A DNA stretch of 64,000 nt, taken from contig JAJEKV010000071.1 in assembly GCA_021234155.1 (NCBI GenBank), positions 5,268,483 through 5,332,482 of the forward strand. Direction: 5' to 3'. A program made the translations under genes and the position numbers. Each line of letters starts with the position of its first letter. Positions within the stretch are counted from its first letter, which is position 1. This document shows, one piece after another, positions 39,526 to 52,049 of the stretch. The notes beneath the pieces were generated by a model that was not told the origin of the DNA, did no database searches, and saw only the letters and a program-made list of their open reading frames with translations. Source of the stretch: Isoetes taiwanensis. Lineage: Eukaryota; Streptophyta; Lycopodiopsida; Isoetales; Isoetaceae.

Positions 39526-41059
39526 CAGTACCATATCATACTGGCTTCCTCCATGCTCGTATCGATCTTCGAGTTTTTGTGCCATTTTCATTATAAAAAA
39601 AATGCTTATTTTGAATAAATGACAGTAGCTTACCTTTGGACCTTGCTCTAATGGACCTAACATTTGCAATCCCTTCTCCATATGTAGCATCCTCAGCTTG
39701 TTTCATTTCATCTTGATCCTTTACAACCAGTGCATTCCCCGCGGACGATCTGAAGGCAAAATTACTGCCCAACAAAAATATCGGCATACTAATCCATGCA
39801 ATATCAACAAACTTCAATCTTTTCCACCATTCTCTTTCAGGTTTGGCAGGTGGGAACCCATCTGCCTCCCATACCTTCTCTGAAATGCTTTGAACAGAAA
39901 TTATCATGCCTTCATCATATTTACCCTTTCTAAGTTGTGGTACCACTTTTCTCTTGAGTAAAGATCTAAGCCATCCAACATTATCTTCCCAAAAATAGCT
40001 ACCTTCCAAAATATGCTTCATATTCCACCCCATCTCAATTTCTATCTTTTCCTCAGACAGGACTAGCAGAATAAGCAGTGCCTTCCCTTGTGAATCCCTG
40101 TCCATTTTCCAGAGGTTATAAATGTCTTGGACAAAGTCCTTAGCTGACAGGTTTGGATTTGAAAGAGCTTCTACTGTAATGAGAGTAATTTCTGCACCAG
40201 TATCATAGTGTAATGCATCTACCACTGAGTTTATATGCTCCACAGCACTCCTGCTCAACACATTTGCTTGATCTGAAACCCAGCAACCCCAGTTATGCGG
40301 ATTGGGAATTTCATTAGCAGAGTGATATGCTTCAGCCCTCTGAAGTGTCAAATTTTCCAAGTTATCATCAAAAGAATCGTAGCCTAATATTTTAGCTTCA
40401 AAACAACTACCTGTACATTCAGAAACAGTTGGACTTGCATGACGTAGATGTGTCTGAATAGGAAGCAAGGCTGGATGTATCAGAGCGGATGGCAGAGGAT
40501 TGCTAGGTCTAGATCTATTCCTCATCAAGCAACATAAACCTAGAGGCATGAAGATCATAAATATTTGAATCCATGCTATTTTGATAAACTGTACAATGAA
40601 CCCAAGAATCTTGACACCAGAACGCACGATGCTTTTGTACATCTTAAAAGGTGCATTCTGTTTAGGGGTCTGAGAGGAGCGAATGATCACTCTGCTTTTC
40701 CTGCAACGATTATGAGGTCTCGATTGCAAGTTTAATCTGCATAAGATCAAGGTCAGCAAGATCGGGGTTATCCAAAAGCATTTAGACCATGCTGAACTAT
40801 TTTCCTTAAACGCGCAACTAAGATGTGATGTCCGGCATGCCGAACCTAGCTTCTGTACCTTTCTATTGAAGCAAAACTCTTTTGGAGGATTCCACCCCGA
40901 TGATAAACCGGTGATTGCCCTTCCAGAAAAACTGCGACCTGGCTCATGTTTACTACCGAGAAAAATATTAGACGTGCAGAGCATCTTTTCATGCGTCTCT
41001 TCTATCTTGATCAAGCTAGAATGACAAAAACCAACTGCAATTTTACTACAAAGTGCCAT
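39526..41059 (-). CDS. TPM-domain (TLP18.3/Psb32-like) membrane protein, at least two exons
   Basis: The first coding exon runs 41059 (ATG) to 39634, ending SIRARSK at donor AAAG|GTAAG. A second exon, 39566-39526, adds DRYEHGGSQYDMVL in phase and ends at another donor; later exons are not placed. About 475 residues come from exon 1. Residues 1-90 look like an organelle transit region (Ser/Lys/Cys-rich, few acids). Hydrophobic segments lie at about 93-108, 150-178 and 416-432. The TPM domain spans about 258-397 (GCWVSDQANVLSRSAVEHIN, LLILLVLSEEKIEIEMGWNM). TLP18.3, a family member, acts at the thylakoid in photosystem II upkeep; the role of this multi-pass version is unknown. No stop or frameshift is seen, which sets it apart from its neighbours. 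Confident on the domain, less on location. Confidence 0.85.
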
Positions 41060-41594
41060 TTCTTCAGTTCCTCAAAACTAATTCTGAAAGCTTATAATCT
41101 GCATGATCATTCAAGATTTGAAGACCTTTGAAGCCCATGCATGCTACTGACATTTGGGAGTGCACCTTACTTCAAGCTGAGGTCTGGATTAATATGATTA
41201 ATCCTCTAATAATTGGTGGTCTCAATAATTAAGCAGGAGTTGTAAGGTCATGGTGTTAGTGGGTCATGTTGGATTGTGTCATTGAATAGCTTTATTGCAT
41301 GAATATTGCAGGGGATCAGTCCTTTTACCATTGTAGATATTCTCTTCTTAGTTTCATTTCTTACCTTGGTTTTAACTTTACCTTCACAGCTCTGGTCTTC
41401 CGATAATGCTATAGGTGTTTCACTTCAACTTGCGGACTTTTTCAAAGGTAAAAATGCTCTTGTCAGAAATTACACACACATCATTGTTTTCTTTGTCTTG
41501 AATTTCGGCTTGTTTTCTTCTTTCATTTGATTTCGTCAAGCTTTTTTGTTTCAAAAACTTTAAAATACAAAACTTGTCTGATGAGCATCATAAG
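41060..41594. other. Probable promoter/5' region of the TPM gene
   Basis: Lies upstream of the minus-strand TPM start and downstream of the minus-strand Helitron-like ORF. The only frame (41306-41530, +) encodes a hydrophobic peptide without motif and is probably chance. A TATA-like element cannot be assigned with confidence. Confidence 0.3.
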
Positions 41595-42218
41595 TCATTC
41601 ATGTGTGTCTTGATCTATGCATGGAATCTCTTCCACTGCTGTTTCAGTAGGTTCCATAATATTGTTTAAAGAAAGTTTAGCTTGGTCTTGTTTTACTTTT
41701 TCCTGGACCTCTTGAAGACCCATGACCTTGCAATGGCTGCAAAGCTCAACCATATTGACCTGCTGGTCATGACATTTTGCAAGCCCTCGCTTCTTTGGAA
41801 TTTGCCTTCTCCTTCTCCTCTCTTGCTCAGCACGCTGTTTCCGCCTTTCTTGTTGCTCTTCCTTGGTTTTCTGTACCATTCTTCTTTGCCTCCTTCTCCT
41901 CTCTTGCTCTGCAATCTTTTGCCTCATCTCCTGTTGTTCTTCCCTAGACATTATTGCCATTTTTCTTTGTCTTCTACTTCTTTCTTGTTCTGCATGTCGT
42001 TTACGCCGTTCTTGTAGTTGTTCCTTGGTCTCTTTTGCCATCCTAACCTGCCTTCTTGTCCTTTCATATTGTGCTTGTTGTTGCAACCTATGCCGTCGGT
42101 CTTCACTTGTCTCACTTAGTTGGATCGCTTCTCTATGTCTTTTCTTTCGTTCTCTTTCAATCCCAAGTCTCAGTTCTCGTTCCTCAAGAGTTTCATCCAC
42201 TCTTTTTCGTCTCGGCAT
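41595..42218 (-). pseudogene. Helitron-like N-terminal fragment, Arg/Glu-rich repeats
   Basis: An intact 207-codon frame from ATG (MPRRKRVDETLEERELRLGI). Residues 30-145 are about four imperfect 26-residue repeats rich in Arg, Gln and Glu (RRQRKMAIMSREEQQEMRQ, RRQRRMVQKTKEEQQERRKQ). A HDQQVNMVELCSHCKVMG block near 150-167 follows. Plant and animal Helitron replicase-helicases commonly begin with such RxxR...ETxEQR repeats and then a zinc motif of the form HxGxM..xC..C. The helicase and HUH nuclease are absent, so this is a fragment or a captured gene end. It could also be a highly charged coiled-coil host protein. No frame damage is seen. Confidence 0.45.
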
Positions 42219-44099
42219 GGTTTATGCTATGGCAGATACCTACCAAAGACTAGAGAGGTTAGTAACACTTCATATGGATATACCTCACAAAGTAAGAAAT
42301 TTACAAATCACAGGTTTTGTTCTGTCACTGGTTCATAAATTAATGATCTAAACCCATACCATGCTCTAAACCATATTATAGTAAAGAACACCTGCATTAT
42401 ATGAAAATGCGACTCTGTGGAGATGGGAAAAAAAATATTAGGATCCTTTCCTGAAATTTTTTCTTAAATTTAGTTCAGCAACATTGTTCTGCCAACATTC
42501 AGAAGTTGCACAACAAAAGGCCAAATAAATGCTTTTATGGAGACAAAGTCACGTAGAGACGTGCAATGTGACGAGCACTATGCGTCTAGATGTACTATAC
42601 ATGCTACACATAGTCTACTGTTGTCAAAACATGCTGCCTAATTATAGAAGGATTTGCTTAATTAATTAAAATATGCAAAAAATATTTAACCCTGCTTTTT
42701 TCCCGCTGCCATGCGCCCAAAATGCAGTTATAAGGGCTGTAACAAGATGAAAGCCAGGTGATTGAGAACCTTGAACAATTACAGCAGAAGTGGCAAAGGG
42801 GGGAGACATGAAAATTTGCAACATTGCAGTACAGATGTCCAACTATCTAATAAGGTTGCAGCATATGCAAGACAATCATTATACCGTAAAAGAATCTACA
42901 GCACGGCAAAAGACGAAAACGCTAAAAGACTTTATGGAATACAGGAAATTCGCTAGCTTTTTGGATCCTTAGATGGAACCTGTGGAAATGCATCAGGAAG
43001 TCGTTCCTTTTCTAGATCATACAAGGTAATGTTCCATCAGACCTCATGATATGTGATAGAAATAATGGATACAACAGGAAATACCCATTCTTCATTTTTC
43101 AATTGGATGAATCAAGTGAGAAAGGCATATGAGCTTGAAAGTTTTTTTTTTGTGTTTGTGATTGGCATGATTCTTTTGCTAATATCGTGCTCAATTCTCG
43201 TGCTGAATAGAGACACTATGACACATATTGACGATATTAATCATGCAGGCAAAACAACTTAAGCTGGAAAAGATTAAAACTTGGGGATTTATTTATAGTG
43301 TTTGCTAAGAACTTCAGTATGGTAGTATTTCGCATACCAAAGAGTATGAAACAGCGTGATAGGGTTCGTTCTATGCAGATCAGTTCCAGCGTTATATGTA
43401 TGCTGCGATTGTTCAGAAGAAATAAAAACTAATGAATCATGCATAAAGCATAGTCACTAACCTCTACGTGATTGAAAATTCGTCCCCCTGGAGTGCAGCA
43501 AACCCAATCCTAAACATTAAGCATTGAAAACGCTTCACTGTACTAGTAAAAGAGCTCAGGAACTTTTTTTGCGTGAAGCGGCTACGAGGAAGCCTGCAAC
43601 CTGCACGTGTCCTAATAAGAAATAAAGCGTACATTTTGTGCTTGGAACCTACCGGTCGGAGCGGTTTCTGGCCACAGCCGGAAACCGCGACGACTGGCAG
43701 GCTCCTTCACGTAAGCAACCGGAAGGCGAAATTCCGGCGATCATTTTTTTTTTGGCATCATTTTTTTCCATCCCTTTGAGTTTGGCTCCAAAGCGTTGGC
43801 GATGGTGATCTTTGTTGTCGTCGTCCAGTTGCCGATACCTCTTATTTTTTGAGTTGGCACAAGTCAGAGCTGTATTTTGAACGACTTCTTGATAGTTTCG
43901 GAACAAGTTTTGGTGGTCTATAGTAAGTGGTAGAGTTTTTGGAGTTCTGACGGCGACGCCTGCTCATTTCTGAAGTTTAGAGATCTTTTGGAGGCCCGAG
44001 TTCTTCTTACATGGGGTTTTTCTGTGGTTTATGACACTTTTCAAGTTTTCTGTGGTAAATGTTTGTTGCCGGAGTTCGTGAAGCCAGCACTTATTGTTT
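42219..44099. other. No gene recognised
   Basis: Mostly AT-rich. 43550-43800 is more GC-rich with CCGGAA(A/G)CCG and GGCGAAATTCCGGCG phrases and could be a promoter or leader region for the retroelement-like block downstream. The frames in it (for example 43053-43262, one hydrophobic segment) carry no recognisable domain. Confidence 0.35.
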
Positions 44100-46631
44100 A
44101 CTTGATATAGCCATTGTGGTTATTCACTCAACTAGCTTTGTTGATTGGCCCCAAATTCTATTCCAGCGCCTTCTCCAAGAAGTGGACCGCCTTCGCCAAG
44201 CTCCAGGCACGGGTCTTGATTCAGTTATGGGAGCACATTTCCAGGCCATTATTTAGCAATGCCTTCCAGACCCTAGTCAGATCTCGCCTGGCCCTTAGAT
44301 GTCACTTCACAGGCTTCCAATCGAACACATTTGGTCATTCGTCCTGTCTGTGAACTTCGAGAAGAGACCTCTCGACCCCACACGGAGGCCAGACATTCTC
44401 CATGATAATAAACTTAGCCAGATGCTCGACCCTCTTCTTCAAAGATCATCAATGTCCCTTCATTTCAGTCCACGCACGTTGAAGCGTCCACATTCCACCA
44501 GGCTTCACATGCATCCATGCACATTGACCAACCGCCTATTCTGCCTTTGGTTCCCTTGGTCTTGCCTGCACCATCCCGACGAGCACTGTATGAGTATGAA
44601 CAAAATGTGGCCAGTTACATGCTCAAGCTCCAGGAATGTCAAGATCATCTTATACAAGGTATTAAAGACTATATGGATTCCACGGAAGCTTTGCAGCGTG
44701 ACCTTCAGGCTGCCCATGCTCAGACCCGGGCTCTGGATGAAAGCCTTCAAAGTAAGCATAGTGCTTTGTTGACATAGGCTGCTCTCCTTAAGGAACAGGA
44801 GACACGCACCACTGTGGAAGAGAATCAAGCACAACTCCAGGCAACAATAGAACAGCTCCTGGCTCAGCTTCAAGTCAAGGACAAGGCTCTTGCCGATACA
44901 CGCTCTCTATACGGGGTTGCAGAATGAATTCAGCCGTCAAGAGCATGCCACCACACAAGGGGAAGTACGTATTTCTGTTTTGGAAGGCCAGTTAGCTGCT
45001 GTTCAAACCCAGGTCATAGGTTCAAGCACAACTCAATGACATGCAAGAACAGAAGATTGTGGATGACACTGAGATTGCTAGTCTCCTGCTACAAGTCTCT
45101 ATTCAAGGTCCTATACCTTCTCAGGCATCAGGCTCATCGAAAAATCAAGGACCAACTTCGTCTCCTGGCAGAGAAAGATATAAGATCAAAGATCTGAAAC
45201 ATCAGTTGCAACAGGCAATCCGATCTACAGATGAAGCCCATCAACAACAAGAGACTTATATAGCTTTAGCTATCAAAGTTCCAAATGATTTCCTTATGTC
45301 CACAAGCTATTTGGATTATGCGAAGTCACGAAGACATCTTTTTATGCTCAAATGGTTCAATGCCAATGGGGCTATCGATGTGACCTTCACTAGCAAGGAT
45401 TACCTTACTATTAAAGAAAAAGGACTTCTTTGCGCCTGCTTACCTTTTAGCTCATTACCTGTGAAGACAAAGATTTTTTCATTCTTTGACTTGTCCAGCC
45501 TATGGCCTATGTCGTGCATGATTTCTATCTCGCGGACACCCGTGACAAGTTCGTTGATGGTCCACCTTGTGCTTTCCAAGGAGATATTCATGCAAGGTGG
45601 CTATTGCAACAAGATAACAAGTATCTTCAAGATCCGTCCTGAATTAATGCTCTTCAGGCAGAGTACATGCCCGAGCTTGCTGGTTATTTACCTCTTTGGA
45701 TTGAGAAAGCCTTGCATGAGGTCCGTAAGTACATGTATGAAGATTGGGGATTGGGTATGCTCAGCTTTACTTACAGCACTTAGGCTCCTTAAACAGTCTC
45801 CATGCCCATCTTGAGTTTCAGACCATTCCTGTGGATTGGGCTCCTCCCCATCTAAATATTCTAGTCCCCTGTCCTGAATGAGAACACTGGTGTCAAGCCC
45901 TGGATCCGAATTTGCTTCAGGAATTCTGCACTCAAGCTCAGAAGACCATGATACAGCCTGCACCCCAACACGACACTCCTTATGTGTCACTGGGAGCACC
46001 TCCATGCCGAAATTTTCTTATCTTTGATTGGCGTTCCCCCTTTTGGACCAAGGCTTTGGCTGGTCATGCTGATTGGACCCGAACACATATCTCTACAGAT
46101 TTTTGCTGAATGTCTGGCAAGAAGGGGAAACCTTAGATCATAACACAAATAGGATCTACGTCCCAAATGAATAAGGTTGGAAAACCATCGCTAATGCCAT
46201 CTGGGGGCTCACTTAATTTTTGGAAAGAGCTGCCACTTCCTCGGATCCATCTTTCACAACCAAGCGGGTTTTTATGCGGCTTTGAAATGTCTTCCCACCT
46301 GCTCTTTGGCTCGCAGTCATCCTGTTTACTATTGCAATCCCAATGCTAGTGCCGGTGCTTTTGGCCTCTAGACTTGTCTGCTGATTGAATGCCAGTTTGT
46401 TCCAGCAGAGTTTCACCATGCCGTTGAAGACATGGCACAGTCTGGCTTTCTGTTAGATGCATCCCCGTTTATTCGGTTAAACACTGGAGATGCTTTGAAA
46501 GACCGACAAGACCTCATTTAGAAGTATCATTCCAAGGCTCGCCCTCATAACCGCCAGGATGACTTTAATCAAGTCACAGGTTTTCCATCTCCCGAAACAG
46601 TGCCTGCATTTCTCTCCTCCGAGTGTTCTTT
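44100..46631 (+). pseudogene. Gag-like remnant of an LTR retrotransposon
   Basis: Coding blocks are spread over several frames. 44110-44340 reads SKKWTAFAKLQARVLIQLWE. 44500-44780 is a Pro-rich start followed by a coiled coil (LKLQECQDHLIQGIKDYM), continuing past a stop to LLKEQETRTTVEENQAQLQA. 45041-45300 contains KIKDLKHQLQQAIRST. 45500-45770 reads MAYVVHDFYLADTRDKFVDG and LPLWIEKALHEVRKYMYEDW. No RT, integrase or protease is visible. Position before a polypurine tract and LTR identifies it as LTR-element internal sequence; the coiled coils suggest gag. I do not recognise the family, and it may be non-autonomous. Confidence 0.45.
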
Positions 46632-46643
46632 GGTGGGGGGAAG
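46632..46643 (+). other. Polypurine tract
   Basis: GGTGGGGGGAAG immediately precedes TGTTAG, the expected order of plus-strand primer and 3' LTR start. Confidence 0.75.
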
Positions 46644-47227
46644 TGTTAGTCTTGTGCACTAGTCACTAGACTATTCTTGAGCACTACACAGGCCAGCACA
46701 CAAGAGCCCAATGGCAGTGGTCAAGGTCAAGCAGGGAGCGTCAGGTAGCAAATCCACGCCCAAGCAGAGCCCACGACCATGCAGAAACCCAAGCCCCCAT
46801 CAAAAAAGAGGACAAGAGGTGACAAGTGACCACCTCCGGGGACTGCGCCCTTAACTTAGCAGGATTCACGGCATTAATGACAGTACTGAAAAGATTCCCC
46901 CAAATCAAGCATATGATCCAGGAGTTGGTAACCGAGATTTTGGGCTTGAGGCCGTTGTACTATATATATCAATAGAGTTAGACCTCAAGCTTTAGATTTG
47001 TTTCAGTTTTCTTGTCTCAGCGTCTCATGAGACCTCATGTGCTCCTTATGATATTCAAAGGTTACTTATCTTGGCATATGGTTTTCTTTGTTCTTGTTCT
47101 GTTCTTTCTATTCTTATCTCTTTTGCAAAATCTTGCATGACACCCTATACTAAGGATTCGTCTGTTTGATCCAAGGGTCCTCACAGAGGGTTGTCTTGCA
47201 GACAATCCCAAACCCAGACCCTAAACA
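46644..47227 (+). mobile_element. 3' LTR of the gag-only element
   Basis: Starts TGTTAGTC directly after the polypurine tract. It contains a TATATATA-type box near 46964. The right end is proposed at CCTAAACA (47220-47227), whose complement TGTTTAGG resembles the left end. The 5' LTR is not identified in the window, so the right edge is approximate. Confidence 0.5.
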
Positions 47228-47262
47228 ATAAAGGAAACTCGAAAATGCCATCCTTGGAATAG

Positions 47263-47490
47263 AATAGTTTTTCTTAATGTCCACGAAGACCAAAAGGCCA
47301 TAGAAACCATACAATGGGCTAGTACAACCATTACTACTAGGATTAGCAAACAACTATCTCGAAAGGTTTCAAGAAAAAAAACCGTTGCAGTAATGATGAT
47401 ACTAGACAACTAGTAATAAATAAGTTTATACAAAGAAATTTATGACTGTTGATGGCTCAGCAATTGAAGATGCGCATTTAGAACCTCAAT
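47263..47490 (-). mobile_element. LINE 3' end, copy D
   Basis: On the minus strand: EVLNAHLQLLSHQQS and a stop, then the hairpin-bearing 3' UTR (GGTTTTTTTTCTTGAAACC), then GTGGACATTAAGAAAAACTATTCC. Only one TATTC unit remains at the end. The same C-terminus and UTR occur as in copies A and B. It abuts the tail of the larger LINE at 47491, so one inserted next to or into the other. Confidence 0.75.
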
Positions 47491-50400
47491 ATAGAATAGA
47501 ATAGAATAGAATAGAATAGAATAGAATAGAATAGAATATACATTAACGTCCCTCAGGCCGTGAGGCCCCCGGACTTATGTAGCATCCTGCGAGCTCCCAT
47601 AGGGTGCTCCCAGCAAGCAGACGCATAGGTTTTATGTAGCCATCTAGCGGGCTTCACTTGTTCTTTATATATTACCCGCATCGTGCTTATAGCTGGCTTC
47701 TTGGCCATACATAAATGCATCGTTATAAACAGTTTTGAACTGTACTTTGTGGGCTTCTCTGATCCGCCTCATCCGTGCTTTTCAGATTATTAGCCCTCTC
47801 TCTTTGTGCACCCCCCGGTGTCTTATTATCATTTCTTTTATAGCTTTCGCTATATCTGTGAGTGTCTCTTCTTTGTCCATGTATTTGGGGTGGGAGATCC
47901 CACCGACCTTGTTAAATTTGGACCTTATGTGGATTTGTAAACCGGGCATTCCTTTACCATGTGCTCTTCGTCTTCTATTTTTTAGTGAGTCACATACTTT
48001 CGGCATATTAAGCTCTGCTCTATCTATTTTCCTCCATCTATCTTTCTCAATTCGGAGGTCGTGGCTTCCCATCCTGAATCTGGCCAGCGTTCCCCTGTTA
48101 CTCTTATTCAACATGCTGCTTTTGTATGTGATATGCCCTATCTGTCCCCCTGGATTGAAGGTTTCCAATAGCCAGTCTGCCTTGGGCCCTGTGTGCCGTG
48201 CCAGCCAGTTTCTCATTGCTCTGCCTGTCCATTCTTCGTCCCATCCGATGCGCTTTGTATAATCGACTTAGTTGCATCCCCATATTTCTTTGTCCATTTA
48301 AGCCAATTCGTTAAACCATCCCTTGCCTTGCATTTGTTATGTCTTTGCTTTTCTTTGATTCATCTATCGCTAGTGGCGGCCGGTTTGTCCTCTTTCCCAT
48401 AGCTATTGTCCTTTATTAGGTACCTAACTGTTCTTTCTCAGGCCCTCACTTCCATTGGCTTCTCCCCCGTCTCATATAAGATTGTTGCCAATGATGTACC
48501 TGTCTTCACCTGGAATTCCTGTCCGTGCCATTGCCTCAGTATGCCTTCTTGTTTTTCCTATTTCTTTTCTGACAGGCCTGGTCCCCATGTCTCACATCCG
48601 TACAACTGTGTTGATGCTACTATCGTGCTGAATAGGTATGCTTTGATTTCCCAATTGGTGATCCTGTTGTTATTGCAATAATTCATCATGATGTAATAAT
48701 TGCCAATCTGGTATCTGCTCCTTTTGACCATCTCCCCATGTGTGTCGTACCCCAGATACCTATACCCTGTGGCTTCCTCTAGTTCCTCCCCCTTGTATCT
48801 AAATGGCCTGTGTTTTATCTTTGTCCCGAAGGTCACTATTTTTGTTTTTCCCAGGTTGACTGTCAGTCCTGTTTCCTCACAAAATTCCTCTAGTATCTCT
48901 AGCTTTCTGTGCATCCCTTTGGCTTTGGTCGCCATCATACCTAAATCATCTGCATATAGCATTATTGGGACTTTTGTTTTCCCTATCATTGGTGCTTCAC
49001 TGTCTCCTTGTCTTTCCCTGACAAATTCCTGTAGAGCATCTATGTATATCCCAAATAGTGTGGGTGATAGTGGACAGCCTTGTTTAACTCTGTATATCGC
49101 ATTCTATGGCTTCTCCTCCCCTCATTTGTTTTGGCATACACCTTTTGGTATAGCCTTGCGATTGATCCTACTAACCCTTACGGTGCTCTTAGTCCTATTA
49201 GCCTAAGTAGAAGTTTATTCCCTAAACCTTTGTGTGAAGGCTTTTTAAAGTCCACGGCAAAGATATGATCTTCTTGTTATTCTCCTTTGTACGCTCTATC
49301 ATTATCCTTAGAGTCACCAAATGGTCCGTAGTCGAATACTCGATCGAAAACCTGCGACCTTGTGCTCTACGAGCTTCCGCTTACGCTTACGTTTTCGTTT
49401 TTTGATCCGGCGTTTTCCGAACCATTTGCGAATCTTGGCTGACCATAATAGTCTGTAATTGCTTTCGGTTCATCCTTGTTTCCTCCTTTGTGGGCGGGAT
49501 TACCTTGTTAAAGCGCCATCTTTAGGAAGACCCAAATGTACTACCTCATTGAATATTTACATTTATAATCCCTATTATCTCTGTTCCTACGCACTTCAGC
49601 ATCTCCGCTGTTAGCCCATATAGATCCGGAGCTTTGTTGTTTGCCATTTTGTTTAGTGCCCATGTCACTTCTTCCTTGGAGAAAGGGGGTTTGTGTCTAC
49701 CTTCTGGGTCCATGATTGGTGCAGCTCCTGTTTTGTACAACCGTTCTAGGTATTTTGTCCAGTCTATTTCTATTTCCGTTCTTCTCCCCTCCTCCCCTTT
49801 TGATGTATCCGCTTTTGCTTTTGAGCCTCTTTTCATATTGTTCCAGAATACCTTAGGTCTCCTTTTCAGGTCTTCGGCCAATCCCCATTGATGGTTTTTC
49901 AGGTCACAGGTTCTCTTTCTTTTCGAATTTTCACGTGCTTGCTGCGTTCCTCTTGGTATGCCTCGGTTCCTTTTATGCATTTGGCTTTCCTTCGTTGTTC
50001 CATGCACCCTTCATCAAACCATCTTGACCTTGAAATGCTATAGCCCTCCTTCCTCTTTCTCTTCTCCCAGATACCCTCTATTTGCTTCCTCCAAGATGTC
50101 GTTCATATCATTCCCTCTGTCCTTCATTCCCTCTCCCCATTCCTTCGCTTTTATTTCCTTTTGTACCGTTTTTATGAATGTTCCCACTCTGTTTTCTCTG
50201 AATTTAATTGTTATCTCGGCCTGTTTACCTCTTCCTTGCTCGTCATCTGTTCTTCCCCTTGTCACATTTATCTTGAGCAATATGGGTCTGTGTCCCTCCC
50301 TCCTTCCTATCGGCCATTCCCTAATTCCATCTTTTCGATTTTTTTCTTTTTGCTTCCTCATTTGCTATCACATAGTCTACTATGCTGCTCCCATGGGCAT

Positions 50401-51713
50401 TTGTGCTTGTGAACTGGCCTGAATCCTCCCATCTTCTTAAACCATTGCATATAATACCTCCATCAGTGTTTCTCCTCTCATTTGTCGGGTTCCATTTTAG
50501 GTCTCACAGTGTCCATTGCCATTCCTCCCTCTTATAGTCTCAGTGTCCCTTTGTCCACTCTCGTTGTCTATCCACGCTTTATGTGATTGTTCCTGTCCCG
50601 TCCTTGCATTAATATCCCCCACTATGATCAACATTCCCTTATCCCTATGTCTCATGACGATCTCTCCCATGCTTAATAGTTCCAGTTTATCACATTGGGG
50701 CGGATAGTATACTATTAGCAAAATCTGATTTACGTAATCAAGCAACACAACATTTATAAGCATGTATCTTTTATTAATGTCGTTTTCCAAAATACATGCT
50801 TTTACGACATTTGCTATTCCTAATGTTAACGAGGCTAGCCTTGCGCTACCCTTCCTATTTTGTAGTTCTTTTCCCTCCAATGGGTGAACAAAGTGTAGCC
50901 TGGTTCATCTAGTAACCTCTTTGTCTTTGTGTTCCCATGTCTCTACCGGACATATGATATCTGGTCTCGTGCCCCGTTTGGCGTTCTCCATCATCCCAAG
51001 GATATCCGTACAATTCGATGCGGTCGTTACTTCTTCCTTCTTTTTCGCACCCCCTGTCTCCCTCACTTTGTTCTACATTCGTGTCCCTTCCTTATTTGTC
51101 CTCTCGTTCTTGCTCCACGATCCCCCACTCTCTCCCTTATCAGCTTTATGTTCTTGTCTAGGTCCCTTAGACCTCTTTTCGCTTCCCCATCCTAGCTATG
51201 TTTGTGTTAGAATCTTGGGGTTTGTTTCGGTCTATTGCCCCGGATGGTGTTATTTCCCTCATCTGCTTCTTGTCCACCCCCTCTCACTACCTCCGTTTCT
51301 TGATTCCCATCTCCCTCCCTTTTGAGGGTCCATCCCATCTCTCTGCGTTGTCGGTTCTTGCGGTGTGTTCTCCCGTCCTCTTTTGAGGTATAGTTTCCCA
51401 TTCTTTACCCCTGCTTGTACTCCGGCTTCGGTTCTCTGACTTTTGCCAGTTCTCTGTGTAACCCCTGTCTCTGCATGGGTGTTAGGGCCTCTTGTACTTT
51501 GAGTCCATTCCTGAGTTTGAACCCTGCATGAATGATTCTTTCTTTGGCTGCCAGGTCTCTCATAGTCACATTTATATGTCTCGCTCTCCCTCTCCAAGCT
51601 CCTGCTCGTGCTGCTTTCACTATCACATTCCTGTGTTCCTGAAAAACGTTCTCCATTATCTCCATTATCTCTTTATATATATAATGCCAACTCATGCACA
51701 GATGGTGCTCCAA
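47491..51713 (-). mobile_element. Long degenerate LINE with (TATTC)n tail, copy E
   Basis: Minus-strand order: an ORF1-like RNA-binding stretch (51600-51405, INVTMRDLAAKERIIHAGFK); a charged linker; an endonuclease region (50880-50497, LLIVYYPPQCDKLELLSMGE, then GDINARTGQ); a pre-RT region (50007-49546, WALNKMANNKAPDLYGLTAE). The RT palm has LYADDLGMMATKAKGMHRKL near 48950. Then come YLFSTIVASTQLYGCETWGP near 48590 and a C-terminus with RFRMGSHDLRIEKDRWRKID near 48080. The tail is about 8 TATTC units at 47491-47535, next to GGACGTTAATG. The tail is clean but the ORFs carry many frameshifts. The C-terminal GSHDLRIE block matches copy B, placing it in the same clade. Confidence 0.85.
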
Positions 51714-52049
51714 GAAGTGAAAACGAGGAATGTAATGTTAATGTCAAATAACGATTCTTGATCATCTCAAAAGCAAGACATTGCAGAAGTGTATGTCTTC
51801 ATCTTCAATAACCTGTAACTGTCGTTCCCATCTACCTCCTTGTACGAAATGATGCAATAGCTACAAGCCTTTTCCTGAACAAAGAAGCAAGCAAATAAGC
51901 TTGTGGTACATGTGTCAAAATGGAGTTTGTGCATCCAGATGACCAGTTTTAACTTGAACCAAGGCATATGCATCTCATATCTTTTGAAAAAATGACCATC
52001 TAGAAAGTGTTTTAAAAGCTTAGGGTTAGAACTTGCAACGTAATTTGCA

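Noticed and set aside
47735-51386. Many + strand frames rich in Ser, Pro, Leu and Phe
   Set aside because: They are antisense shadows of the minus-strand LINE ORFs.
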